Assembly: GCF_027533505.1 (NCBI RefSeq)
Contig: NZ_JAPZUB010000004.1
Coordinates: 1-64,000 of the forward strand
DNA from: Flavobacterium sp.
GTDB taxonomy: Bacteria > Bacteroidota > Bacteroidia > Flavobacteriales > Flavobacteriaceae
Length of the DNA stretch: 64,000 nt
Reading direction: 5' to 3'
The position numbers and the translations under genes are program-made. The notes under the pieces are model-generated. The model had not been told where the DNA came from and did not search any database. It was given only the letters and a program-made list of their open reading frames with translations. Each line of letters starts with the position of its first letter. Positions within the stretch are counted from its first letter, which is position 1. This document shows, piece by piece, positions 52,877-62,462 of this stretch.

Positions 52877-54565
52877 ATGCGCAGTTTGCTATTTTTTTGG
52901 TGTTCAATTACTTACTTATTCGCTCAGCCGTATCCACAAGATTATTTTCAATCTCCGCTCGCGATACCCTTGCAACTTTCTGGTAATTTTGGAGAATTAC
53001 GGCCCCATCATTTTCATGCCGGATTTGATTTCAAAACACAGCAACGCGAGGGACTACCGGTGTATGCTGCCGCCGAAGGGTATGTTTCACGCATTAAAAT
53101 TGCAACCAATGGCTATGGAAAAGCGGTATACATAACGCATCCCAACGGGTATACTACCGTGTACGGACATTTGCAAAAGGCGGTTGGAGTTTTTGAAGCC
53201 AAAATTCAAGCCTTGCAATACGAAGCGAAGTCTTTTGCCGTAGAAGCTTATTTTAAACCTGGGGAACTGCCCGTCAAAAAAGGGGAACTCATTGCGCTAT
53301 CGGGCAACACGGGCGGTTCAGACGGGCCTCATTTGCATTTTGAAATTCGCGATTCCAAAACGGAGCAAATTATAAATCCCTTGTTTTTTGGATTGGTTAT
53401 CCAAGATTCCAAAGCGCCTACCGTAGCCAATGTGATGGTCTATCCTGTTGGTCCCGATGCCGTAGTAAATGAATCCAAACGGCCGGTATTGTTGAGCCTA
53501 TCTTTGCAAGCTGATGGGACGTATATTGCCCAAAAAATCCAAGCTTCGGGGACACTTGGTTTTGCCATCAATGCCTTTGATCGCGATGACGTGTCGTTCA
53601 ACAACAATGGAACTTACCAAACCCGTTTGTACCATAACGGCCAGTGTAATTTTGAAGTTCTTTTTGATCAAATGGCCTTTGATGAAGCCCGCTATATCAA
53701 TGCGTATATCGATTATGAACGCTTCAAAAAAACAAAGCAGCGTTTTCAAAAATTGTTTTATAACTATCCCTACGCTTGGTCCAATTTGCGCAATGTCAAG
53801 GCGGGGGGACTCCTTACGGTAACCCCTAATATGGCGACCACAGCCCGTATTGAAGTGGCTGATTTTAACGGGAATCAAACCGTAATCACACTGCCCATCT
53901 CCTATTCCAATGCGCCTGCAAAAATAGCCGATCCAACACTCAAAACACCGTATTTTATGAAGTGTCAAACCGATGCCTTGTTTGAAAAAGATAACGTTTC
54001 GGTGTATTTTCCAGCGAAAACCTTTTACGATGATTTTTATTTTCAATTTGACGTAAAAAACAATCAAGTTCAGTTGCATGAGGATATTGTTCCTTTACAC
54101 CAAAATTTTACGCTAACTTGGAAAAACGAATCAATTCCTGCCGCATTACGAGCCAAAACTTACATCGCAACCGTTCAAGGGAATCGTTTTGGGTATAATC
54201 CCACTCAAGTCGACGGGGCTACTTTTACGATGCGTACCAAAACATTGGGTAAATTTCAATTGGTTCAGGATGTATTACCACCAAAAATAGCTTGGTTCAA
54301 ACCACCCAAAAGTAAAGACTGGTCTGGTTTAAATGCGTTGCAACTCACGATTTCCGATGAGCAATCAGGGGTGGCCAAAGTCAATGGGTATCTCAATGGC
54401 GAATGGGTGTTGTTTGAGTACGATCCGAAGTTAAAACGGATTACTCATGTTTTTGAAGAGCGATTTTTGAAAGCGGGAAACAATAATTTGAAAGTCGAAG
54501 TCGTTGACCATGTTGGAAATTCAACTATATTTGAATCCACGTTTAACCGAAATCCAAAAAAATAA
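52877..54565 (+). CDS. M23-family (LytM) metallopeptidase
   Basis: 562 aa. Signal peptide (about 1-16), N-terminal LytM domain (about 30-170) with Zn ligands H47 and D51 (HAGFDF), H98 (YGHL) and H152/H154 (PHLHFE), all intact. The remaining 390 residues are beta-rich with no motif I recognise. Probably a peptidoglycan endopeptidase or activator in the periplasm. It lies six bases upstream of the TonB-dependent receptor gene, probably in one transcript. Confidence 0.93.
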   Translation: MRSLLFFWCSITYLFAQPYPQDYFQSPLAIPLQLSGNFGELRPHHFHAGFDFKTQQREGLPVYAAAEGYVSRIKIATNGYGKAVYITHPNGYTTVYGHLQKAVGVFEAKIQALQYEAKSFAVEAYFKPGELPVKKGELIALSGNTGGSDGPHLHFEIRDSKTEQIINPLFFGLVIQDSKAPTVANVMVYPVGPDAVVNESKRPVLLSLSLQADGTYIAQKIQASGTLGFAINAFDRDDVSFNNNGTYQTRLYHNGQCNFEVLFDQMAFDEARYINAYIDYERFKKTKQRFQKLFYNYPYAWSNLRNVKAGGLLTVTPNMATTARIEVADFNGNQTVITLPISYSNAPAKIADPTLKTPYFMKCQTDALFEKDNVSVYFPAKTFYDDFYFQFDVKNNQVQLHEDIVPLHQNFTLTWKNESIPAALRAKTYIATVQGNRFGYNPTQVDGATFTMRTKTLGKFQLVQDVLPPKIAWFKPPKSKDWSGLNALQLTISDEQSGVAKVNGYLNGEWVLFEYDPKLKRITHVFEERFLKAGNNNLKVEVVDHVGNSTIFESTFNRNPKK

Positions 54566-54571
54566 CTCATT

Positions 54572-57031
54572 TTGTCGTTATCCAACTATTTCATTGGTCT
54601 ATTGTTCTTGGCAGTAACCACAGTTTCCATGGCACAAACCGGAAAGATCACGGGTGTGGTTTTGGATGAAAACAACAAACCTATTGAAGGCGCCAATATA
54701 TCCTATGATATGATCTCCGTAACTTCGGATGCCAATGGATTTTATGTGCTTGAAATTCCAGCCGACCGCAAGATTACCGTTCGTTTTAAACACGTTGCCT
54801 TTAAGTCCATTACCGCCAATTTTCAAGTAAAACCCCAAGAGATTCTCGAATTTAACCCTGTAATGGATAGTGAGCAAGAGCAACTCGAAGGGGTTGTTAT
54901 CACTGGCGTTCGTCCCAGAGCGCGCGGGATTATTAGTGTGGACCCGCAAGTAGTACGGCGTATTCCCGGCTTGAATGCTGGAGTCGAAAATGTATTGAAA
55001 ATTCTTGGAGCGAGTTCGAACAGCGACATGAGTTCACAATACAGCGTTCGCGGTGGAAATTACGACGAAAATTTGGTGTATGTCAATGAAATTGAAGTCT
55101 ATCGCCCGTTTTTAATTCGCTCGGGTCAACAAGAAGGATTGAGTTTTGTAAACAGTGATTTGACCCAAAAAATTGATTTTTTTGCTGGAGGATTTGAAGC
55201 GAAATACGGCGATAAAATGTCCTCAGTGCTAGACATCACCTACCGTAATCCTGAGAAGTTTGGCGCTTCGATGGAAGCTAGTTTTTTGGGTGGGGCCGTA
55301 TCAGCTGAAGGGATTTCAAAAGATAAAAAATGGAGTGCTATTGGTGGATTACGCTACCGTGACAACTCTCTGCTCGTGAACAGTCAGGAAACGCAAACCA
55401 ATTTCCGTCCGCGTTTCATGGATGCTCAGGTGAATATCAATTTTATGCCCGGAGGCAAGTGGAACCACAGCTTTCTTGGAAATGCTTCGTACAATCGCTA
55501 CAATTATCAGCCTTTGACCCGCCAAACGAATTTTGGAACCTTGGACGAACCTATTGCTTTGCAGATTTTTTACGAAGGACAAGAAGACGACCGTTACCAA
55601 ACTTTATTTGGCGCCTTCAAATCGGTGTATCAAGCCAATGAGAATACGACATATAAAATTATTGCTTCGGCTTTTCATACCCAAGAACAGGAATATTTTG
55701 ATATTGATGCCTCGTATTTTTTAGGTGAAGTGGATGCCAATATTGGATCGGAAACTTTTGGGAATGTCACTTTTAACCGCGCCATTGGGTCGCAATTGAA
55801 TCATGCTCGCAACAACCTCGATGCGTTGATCATGAACTTTGAAATTAAGGGGTCGCACAACGAAAATCGCAAGCATCGCTTTGATTGGGGGGCTAAGTTC
55901 ACCCATGAGAATTTCAGAGATCGTTTGGTGGAATGGGAAGTTATTGACTCGGCCGGTTTCTCGATTAATCCTCCGGTGGTGGATATTCCAAATGATCAGC
56001 CCTATAATCCTTATGTGGGTCCGTTGGTTCCTTTTCAAAATGTACGGGCCACCAATTTTGTCGATATCAACCGAATTTCAGCGTTTGCGCAATGGAACAC
56101 CAGAACGCGTGTTCGACGCGGCATGTTGTATGCTACAGCAGGCGTTCGGGCACACAATTGGACCGTTTCGGGGCGTGGTCTAGAAACCGTAACGCAAACC
56201 GTATTTAGTCCCCGGGTGCAACTCGCCTACAAGCTCGACAATAAAGACATGTTGTTTCGATTTTCCACAGGATTTTATTACCAGCCCCCGTTTTACAGGG
56301 AATTACGCGATATGAGTGGGGTAGTGCAACCACGGGTAAAAGCCCAACAGTCCGTACATTTTGTGTTGGCCAATGATTACGGATTTACCATGTGGAATCG
56401 TCCCTTTAAATTGGTTTCAGAATTGTATTACAAGGCCATGGATGATGTGAATACCTATACCTTAGAAAATGTACGTATTCGATACCGAGCCAACAACGAT
56501 GCGGTAGCGTATGCCTATGGATTGGATGTTCGTTTGAACGGTGAGTTTGTCAAAGGCACCGAATCGTGGTTTACCTTTGGGTATATGAAAACCGAGGAGA
56601 ATCAAAACAATCGGGGCTACATAGCGCGTCCTACGGATCAACGGTTGAAGTTTGGAATTTTGTTCCAAGACTACATGCCCAATATTCCGAATGTAAAAAT
56701 CTACATGAATATTGTGTATAACACGGGTTTACCAGGAGGCTCTCCTTCCTACGCCGATGCTTATCTCTATCAAACGCGCTTACGGGATTATCGTCGTGCG
56801 GATGTGGGCTTCTTTTACGTGTTTACCGAACGAAATGCACAACGTGCCGCTAGTCATTGGTTGCGAAAATTCCAAGATTTGTCGTTGGGATTTGAAGTGT
56901 TTAATATGTTTAATAATCAGAATGCAATCACCAATACTTGGGTTCGCGATGCTTACACTAAAAATCAATATGGAATTCCTAATTTTATGACGACGCGTGT
57001 GTTCAATCTCCGATTGACGGCCCGACTCTAA
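54572..57031 (+). CDS. TonB-dependent receptor with carboxypeptidase-regulatory domain
   Basis: 819 aa. Signal peptide (about 1-22, ends SMAQ), CarboxypepD_reg-like domain (about 25-105: GKITGVVLDENNKPIEGANI), plug domain (about 110-220: YSVRGGNYDENLVYVNEIE) and a large barrel ending FNLRLTARL. The start must be TTG at 54572 (an in-frame stop lies three codons upstream and no ATG intervenes before the signal peptide). It lacks a downstream SusD; instead an EF-hand-like lipoprotein gene follows after 12 bases. Confidence 0.93.
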   Translation: MSLSNYFIGLLFLAVTTVSMAQTGKITGVVLDENNKPIEGANISYDMISVTSDANGFYVLEIPADRKITVRFKHVAFKSITANFQVKPQEILEFNPVMDSEQEQLEGVVITGVRPRARGIISVDPQVVRRIPGLNAGVENVLKILGASSNSDMSSQYSVRGGNYDENLVYVNEIEVYRPFLIRSGQQEGLSFVNSDLTQKIDFFAGGFEAKYGDKMSSVLDITYRNPEKFGASMEASFLGGAVSAEGISKDKKWSAIGGLRYRDNSLLVNSQETQTNFRPRFMDAQVNINFMPGGKWNHSFLGNASYNRYNYQPLTRQTNFGTLDEPIALQIFYEGQEDDRYQTLFGAFKSVYQANENTTYKIIASAFHTQEQEYFDIDASYFLGEVDANIGSETFGNVTFNRAIGSQLNHARNNLDALIMNFEIKGSHNENRKHRFDWGAKFTHENFRDRLVEWEVIDSAGFSINPPVVDIPNDQPYNPYVGPLVPFQNVRATNFVDINRISAFAQWNTRTRVRRGMLYATAGVRAHNWTVSGRGLETVTQTVFSPRVQLAYKLDNKDMLFRFSTGFYYQPPFYRELRDMSGVVQPRVKAQQSVHFVLANDYGFTMWNRPFKLVSELYYKAMDDVNTYTLENVRIRYRANNDAVAYAYGLDVRLNGEFVKGTESWFTFGYMKTEENQNNRGYIARPTDQRLKFGILFQDYMPNIPNVKIYMNIVYNTGLPGGSPSYADAYLYQTRLRDYRRADVGFFYVFTERNAQRAASHWLRKFQDLSLGFEVFNMFNNQNAITNTWVRDAYTKNQYGIPNFMTTRVFNLRLTARL

Positions 57032-57043
57032 TTTGAAGTGCTT

Positions 57044-57766
57044 ATGAAACGATTGACTTTTGCCTTGTCGCTATTGCTTTTGGTAGGTTGTAAAGAAACA
57101 CCACCGCAGCCAAAAGTAATTTATTCCAAAAGTTCGACTCCCAAAACGGAAGCGAAAAAAGACGGTACTTTATTAACATTGTGTGATTTGCCCGTGCAAT
57201 TTCCTGGTACCTCGGTGTTGTTATTTCCGGTGGGTGAGGTCGCTTTGAATGAAGGGAGTAAAGGCGGTGCAGACTTTAGCAGTAGTCGCTATGACAGCGG
57301 GGTAAGTTATCAAGTGTCGAATACCAGTGAGTTTGAAATTGCCGGCAATCTCTCCAATGTTAAGTTTCAGGTGAGTCCCAAAGATTCCTTACGTTCCCTA
57401 ACCAACAAACCGATACGTATAGAGCGTATGGCTTATTTGCACGGCTTGGCCGAAAAGGGGAAGGCGAAACTCTTGGTTTATGAAGTACAAGACAGCGATA
57501 CCAATCAAGATGGAGTAGTCAACGCCAACGATATTCGCAGTTTGTATGTGAGTACCCTTGAGGGGCAAAATTTTACCAAACTCACCACGGAATATCAAGA
57601 GTTGATTGATTGGAACTGTTTGGAAGGTTTAGGGCGCTTGTATTTTCGGGCTATTGAGGATTTGAATAAAAATGGTGCTTTTGACAAAAACGATAAGGTT
57701 CATTATTACTATATCGATTTACTATCCAACACTTGGGTCCCACAAGAATACAATCCGCTGCCGTAG
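57044..57766 (+). CDS. Lipoprotein with two EF-hand-like calcium loops
   Basis: 240 aa from MKRLTFALSL (start placed two codons after the first in-frame ATG so that the lipobox fits). Lipobox LLVGC with C16. Two canonical calcium-loop patterns: D152-TNQDGVVNAN-D163 and D206-LNKNGAFDKN-D217. The rest is beta-rich and unrecognised. Directly downstream of the TonB-dependent receptor (12-base gap), so a surface partner of that receptor is plausible. The terminator overlaps the stop codon. Confidence 0.8.
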   Translation: MKRLTFALSLLLLVGCKETPPQPKVIYSKSSTPKTEAKKDGTLLTLCDLPVQFPGTSVLLFPVGEVALNEGSKGGADFSSSRYDSGVSYQVSNTSEFEIAGNLSNVKFQVSPKDSLRSLTNKPIRIERMAYLHGLAEKGKAKLLVYEVQDSDTNQDGVVNANDIRSLYVSTLEGQNFTKLTTEYQELIDWNCLEGLGRLYFRAIEDLNKNGAFDKNDKVHYYYIDLLSNTWVPQEYNPLP

Positions 57767-57782
57767 CGGATTTTTTTTTTTT
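57753..57782 (+). terminator. Terminator overlapping the lipoprotein gene's 3' end
   Basis: ATCCGCT (57753-57759) pairs with AGCGGAT (57765-57771), then more than ten T. The last codons and the TAG stop (57764-57766) lie within the hairpin. Confidence 0.85.
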
Positions 57783-57804
57783 TGAAAAGGGGATTGCTTT
57801 TCAG

Positions 57805-57861
57805 TCCCGGGCGCAACGGCATCCTTTGGGGTTTAGCCCAAAGATACAGTGGAGCACGGGA
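57805..57861. repeat. Palindromic intergenic element
   Basis: An interrupted palindrome: outer TCCCG with CGGGA and inner ATCCTTTGGG with CCCAAAGAT. The layout GGCATCC-hairpin-GATACAGT flanked by CCCG/CGGG ends resembles small intergenic repeats that I recall from Flavobacterium genomes. It occupies the gap between the lipoprotein and the exporter gene. Confidence 0.6.
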
Positions 57862-57915
57862 GTGGGTGTGTGCTTGAAATAGAGGTGTTCTTGCTGCCTA
57901 AAAAAAGAAACCGAC

Positions 57916-59745
57916 TTAGTCAAAACTTTGCAACGTCACCAATTTGGCGTAGGTCCCCTCAAGCGCCATGAGTTCGGTGTGGTTGCCTTGCTCAATGATT
58001 TCGCCTTTATGGAGCACCACGATGGTATCGGCGTTTTGAATGGTCGATAAACGGTGCGCGATGACTATCGAAGTGCGGTTTTGCATCATATTTTCGAGGG
58101 CAATCTGCACTGCTTTTTCACTTTCGGTATCGAGGGCTGAAGTGGCCTCATCGAGAATCATGATGGGAGAGTTTTTGAGTACCGCGCGGGCGATAGAAAT
58201 TCGTTGTTTTTGTCCACCTGAGAGTTTTCCACCCGCATCTCCGATATTTGTTTGGAGTCCCAAGGGCAATTCCATCACAAAATCATAAGCATTAGCCACT
58301 TGCAACGCATGGATTAACTCGGCTTCTGTGGCTTCGGGTTTTCCGATACGCAGGTTGTTTTCGATGGTATCGTTGAATAAAATCGAGTCCTGAGTCACCA
58401 AGCCCATCAAACGGCGCAGCGCATGAATGTCCATGGTTTTGATGTCAACGCCGTCGATGGCAATAGTACCTTCGTTAACATCATAAAAGCGGGTGAGCAG
58501 GTTGGCCAAGGTACTTTTTCCGCTACCCGATTGTCCCACCAAGGCAACGGTTTTTCCTTTGGGAATGGTCAGCGAAAAGTTTTTCAATACAGGCTCGTCT
58601 TGGTAACCGAAATTGACCTGCGACAACGTGATGTTGTCGGTGAAGTTGGATTTTTGAACGGCATTGGGTTCAGAGGTTACCGTATTTTCTTGTTCGAGTA
58701 CTTCAAATACCCGTTCGGCGGCGGCAATCCCGTTTTTCACAGCATACGAGGCTTTGGAAATTGCTTTGGCCGGTGTTAGAATGTTATACGCCAATCCCAT
58801 AAACGATAGGAATACGGGGCCCGATAAGGATTTGTCAACCAACACCAAGGTTCCTCCATAGACCAACAATACGGCAATAGTAACGATTCCAAGGAGCTCA
58901 CTTAAGGGCGAGGCGAGGTTGTTTTTCTTTCCGATTTTGTTGGAGAGTACTAAGAGTCGGTGCACGGATTGTTCGAAGCGGCTTTTGAAGTTCTCCTCGG
59001 CCGTATAGCTTTTGACCACTTTGAGTCCGGTGAGTGTTTCTTCCAATAGTGAAATAAGGTAACCAGCTTCATTTTGGGCACGAAGGGATTGTGATTTGAG
59101 ACTTTTTCCAATCAACGAAATGATAAATCCGGCGATGGGAATGAAGATAAAGACAAACAAGGTGAGTTTCCAACTGATGGTAAACATCATTATGATGGAG
59201 AAAATGATGGTGAGCGGCTCTTTGATGATAAGCTCTAGCACCATAAAAAAGGAATTCTGCATTTCACCTACATCGCCTAGCATACGGGTCATAACGTCGC
59301 CTTTTCGTTTTTCAGAAAAAAATGAAATTGGGAGGGAAATGATTTTTTGATACATTTCGTTGCGGATGGTAGCCATGACATTGGTGCGCAAATGCATCAT
59401 GTGGTAGGAGGCCATATATCCGGCAATGTTTTTCAGTAAAAATGTAACGATGACAATCGAAACCACCAAGAAAAGCGCATTTTGAGGTGTCCCCGAGTCG
59501 GTGAATTGCGTGACTTTATAGTACAAAAGATTCTCGAGATAGTCTTTTGCTCCAGAAATAGTAGTGTATACCGGCGCTTCATAGACCTTTTTCGTTTGGT
59601 CAAAAAGAACGTTCATCATAGGGATGAGCGTGATGAAGGATAAGGTTCCAAATAGTGCATAGAGAATGTTGTAAATAACATTCCCTACCACATGATCTTT
59701 GAAGGGGTAGATGTACGGCTTTAGTTTGTGGATGATTTCTTTCAT
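57916..59745 (-). CDS. MsbA-like ABC exporter (fused membrane and ATPase)
   Basis: 609 aa from MKEIIHKLKP; nine extra codons upstream are rejected because they overlap the mutase. Six transmembrane helices (about 20-315), then the ATPase: Walker A ALVGQSGSGKST, signature LSGGQKQR, Walker B IMILDEATSALD and H-loop AHRLST. The form is that of lipid or drug exporters such as MsbA. Its ATG overlaps the stop of the phosphosugar mutase (ATGA), so the two are co-translated; the mutase and glycosyltransferase upstream hint at glycolipid export, which is inference. Confidence 0.92.
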   Translation of the reverse strand: MKEIIHKLKPYIYPFKDHVVGNVIYNILYALFGTLSFITLIPMMNVLFDQTKKVYEAPVYTTISGAKDYLENLLYYKVTQFTDSGTPQNALFLVVSIVIVTFLLKNIAGYMASYHMMHLRTNVMATIRNEMYQKIISLPISFFSEKRKGDVMTRMLGDVGEMQNSFFMVLELIIKEPLTIIFSIIMMFTISWKLTLFVFIFIPIAGFIISLIGKSLKSQSLRAQNEAGYLISLLEETLTGLKVVKSYTAEENFKSRFEQSVHRLLVLSNKIGKKNNLASPLSELLGIVTIAVLLVYGGTLVLVDKSLSGPVFLSFMGLAYNILTPAKAISKASYAVKNGIAAAERVFEVLEQENTVTSEPNAVQKSNFTDNITLSQVNFGYQDEPVLKNFSLTIPKGKTVALVGQSGSGKSTLANLLTRFYDVNEGTIAIDGVDIKTMDIHALRRLMGLVTQDSILFNDTIENNLRIGKPEATEAELIHALQVANAYDFVMELPLGLQTNIGDAGGKLSGGQKQRISIARAVLKNSPIMILDEATSALDTESEKAVQIALENMMQNRTSIVIAHRLSTIQNADTIVVLHKGEIIEQGNHTELMALEGTYAKLVTLQSFD

Positions 59746-61466
59746 GCGTTTAAGCCCATGTCGGCAATACAATTTTTAATCTTTTTGTCCAAAAGGGCTT
59801 CCACCGCATCAATTTCTTCTAAAGAGGAGAGGGGCGCATTCACGCTGAAATAAAATTTGATTTTGGGTTCGGTGCCACTGGGTCGGGCACAGATTTTACT
59901 ACCGTCTTCCAAATAGTAAATCAATACGTTGGATTTGGGGATGGTGAGGTCAAATTCACTTCCGTTTAGTACATCGCGTCCTTTGGAGGTTTGATAGTCT
60001 TCGATACACACGATCCGTTGGCCATTGATTTCGGCCACTGGATTTTGGCGCATGTCAATCATCATTTGGTTGATTTCTTGTAAGCCTGAAATTCCTTTTT
60101 TGGTGAGTGAAATGAGGTGTTCTTTATAAAAGCCGTGATCGAGGTAGAGATTGAGGAGCTCTTGGAAGAGCGAACTACCAGCGGCTTTGGCTTGTGAGGC
60201 AATTTCGCAGACCAAAAGGGTTGCACCTACCGCATCTTTGTCGCGAACGGCATCTCCGACCATGTAGCCAAAACTTTCTTCACCGCCACCGATAAATTGG
60301 AGTTCGGGAAAATCTTTAATGAATTTGGCAATCCATTTGAATCCGGTCAAACCTACCTTGCATTCCACGTTATAGGCCGAAGCCAATTCGAGCATCATGG
60401 GAGTGGAGACGATGGTAGAGCCAATAAATTGTTTACCGTTGATTTTTCCGGCACGTTTCCATTGTTCCAAAAGGTAGGCAGTCATGATGATCATGGTTTG
60501 GTTTCCATTCAACAGCACCAATTCGTTTTGGGTATTGCGCACGGCCACGCCCAAACGATCGGAGTCGGGATCGGTTCCAATCACGATGTCGGCGCCAATT
60601 TCGTTGGCCAACTTCAACGCTAGGGTTAAAGCTTCTGGTTCTTCGGGATTGGGTGACTTTACGGTTGGAAAATCGCCATTGGGGATGGCTTGTTCCTGAA
60701 CGATATTTAGATCGGTATAGCCCGCTGCGGTGAGCACGGCTGGAATGGATTTGATGGAGGTTCCGTGAAGCGAAGTGTAGACAATTTTGAGTCCTTCACG
60801 CGCTTCTTTAGGCGTGTTGAAACTAGCGTTGGCAAGCGTTGAATTCACAAAGGCTTTAACTACGGCTTCATCGATATATTCAATCAAATCTTCATTGGCT
60901 TCAAAACGAATATCGGCATAATGTAAGGCCTCAATCACTTCGATGATTTCCTCATCTTGTGGCGGAACCAATTGTCCACCGTCTTGCCAATACACTTTAT
61001 ACCCGTTGTATTCGGGCGGATTGTGCGAGGCGGTCAACACGATACCGGCATGGCATTGTAAATGTTTAAGGGCAAACGACAACTCAGGCGTAGGGCGCAA
61101 TTCGGAAAACAAATATACGTGAATTCCGTTGGCCGAAAAGACATCGGCAACGACTTTGGCCAAGGTATCACTGTTGTGGCGGCAATCGTAAGCGATAACC
61201 ACTTTGAGCGCCTCTCCAGGGAATGATTTTTTTAAATAATCGGATAGTCCCTGAGTGTTTTTTCCAAGGGTGTAGCGGTTGATTCGGTTGGTACCTATGC
61301 CCATGATGCCGCGCATACCGCCGGTTCCGAATTCTAAGTTTTTATAAAAGCTTTCTTCCAATTCTTTTGGATTGGACGTCATCATTTGGCGAATAGTTGC
61401 TTGCGTGGCCTCATCAAAAGTGGGGGTCAACCATTCGTTTACTTTAGTTACTAAGGAAGGTTCCAT
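59742..61466 (-). CDS. Phosphosugar mutase (phosphoglucomutase/phosphomannomutase family)
   Basis: 574 aa from MEPSLVTKVN (an ATG two codons upstream at 61472 is also possible). Active-site serine loop TASHNPPEYNGYKVYW, metal loop GTDPDSDRLGVAV, sugar-binding GGEESFGY and phosphate-binding RPSGTEPKIKFY are all present. Interconverts hexose 1- and 6-phosphates; specificity for glucose or mannose is not readable. It overlaps the exporter by four bases. Confidence 0.94.
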   Translation of the reverse strand: MEPSLVTKVNEWLTPTFDEATQATIRQMMTSNPKELEESFYKNLEFGTGGMRGIMGIGTNRINRYTLGKNTQGLSDYLKKSFPGEALKVVIAYDCRHNSDTLAKVVADVFSANGIHVYLFSELRPTPELSFALKHLQCHAGIVLTASHNPPEYNGYKVYWQDGGQLVPPQDEEIIEVIEALHYADIRFEANEDLIEYIDEAVVKAFVNSTLANASFNTPKEAREGLKIVYTSLHGTSIKSIPAVLTAAGYTDLNIVQEQAIPNGDFPTVKSPNPEEPEALTLALKLANEIGADIVIGTDPDSDRLGVAVRNTQNELVLLNGNQTMIIMTAYLLEQWKRAGKINGKQFIGSTIVSTPMMLELASAYNVECKVGLTGFKWIAKFIKDFPELQFIGGGEESFGYMVGDAVRDKDAVGATLLVCEIASQAKAAGSSLFQELLNLYLDHGFYKEHLISLTKKGISGLQEINQMMIDMRQNPVAEINGQRIVCIEDYQTSKGRDVLNGSEFDLTIPKSNVLIYYLEDGSKICARPSGTEPKIKFYFSVNAPLSSLEEIDAVEALLDKKIKNCIADMGLNA

Positions 61467-61511
61467 AGGCATTTTAAAGGTATTGTAAGCTTAAGTTAGG
61501 GGTTGTGTTGA

Positions 61512-62462
61512 TTACCGTTCTTCGGCAATTTTGTAACGCTCTTCGTTGTTTTTGGTTCGTAATATGATTTCACCGAGAAATCCCGCCAAAAAGAGTTGCG
61601 TGCCGATAATCATCGAAGTAAGTGCAATGTAAAATAAAGGGTTGTCGGTGACCAAAATGGTGTGAAACCCGGTATAGAGTTTGATGAGTTTTACCACAAT
61701 GATAAACGCTGTAGAAAGGAATCCGAGGACAAACATCAAGGCTCCGAATGCCCCAAACAAGTGCATGGGTCGTTTGCCATAGCGGGAGAGGAACCAAATG
61801 GTAATTAAGTCCAAAAAACCATTGATAAATCGACTCATTCCAAATTTGGATTCGCCGTATTTTCGCGCTTGGTGGATCACTACTTTTTCACCAATACGAT
61901 TGAATCCCGCGTTTTTGGCGAGTACAGGGATATACCGGTGCATTTCGCCGGATACTTCTACATTTTTTACCACTAGATTTCGGTAGGCTTTAAGGCCACA
62001 ATTGAAATCATTGAGGTACACGCCCGAGGTTTTTCGTGCGGCCCAATTAAAGAGTTTGGAGGGTAAATTTTTGGTCACTACATTGTCGTACCGTTTCTTT
62101 TTCCAGCCTGAAACCAAGTCATAATTTTCCTCAGTGATCATTTTATATAAGCCGGGAATTTCATCGGGACTATCCTGTAAATCGGCATCCATAGTAATCA
62201 CTACATCGCCTTGCGCGCGAGCAAAACCAGCGTGTAGGGCTTGTGATTTTCCATAGTTGCGAAAAAAGCGAATTCCTTTTACACAGGGGCTTTCGTGACA
62301 CAATGATTCAATAACCGCCCATGAACGGTCGGTGCTCCCATCATCAATAAACAACACTTCATAGGTATATTGGTGTTGATCCATCACCCTTTTGATCCAT
62401 TGGTGGAGTTCGGGTAACGATTCTTGTTCGTTGAGTAACGGGATAACGATAGAAATATTCAT
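61512..62462 (-). CDS. GT2 glycosyltransferase, polyprenyl-phosphate hexosyl type
   Basis: 316 aa. GT-A fold with IVIPLLNEQESLPELH, DADLQDSPDEIP (metal-binding DxD) and NDFNCGLKAYR, then two C-terminal transmembrane helices (about 230-255 and 265-290). Fits DPM1/GtrB-type enzymes that load a sugar onto undecaprenyl phosphate. Adjacent to a DUF4199 membrane protein with no intervening base. Confidence 0.93.
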   Translation of the reverse strand: MNISIVIPLLNEQESLPELHQWIKRVMDQHQYTYEVLFIDDGSTDRSWAVIESLCHESPCVKGIRFFRNYGKSQALHAGFARAQGDVVITMDADLQDSPDEIPGLYKMITEENYDLVSGWKKKRYDNVVTKNLPSKLFNWAARKTSGVYLNDFNCGLKAYRNLVVKNVEVSGEMHRYIPVLAKNAGFNRIGEKVVIHQARKYGESKFGMSRFINGFLDLITIWFLSRYGKRPMHLFGAFGALMFVLGFLSTAFIIVVKLIKLYTGFHTILVTDNPLFYIALTSMIIGTQLFLAGFLGEIILRTKNNEERYKIAEER

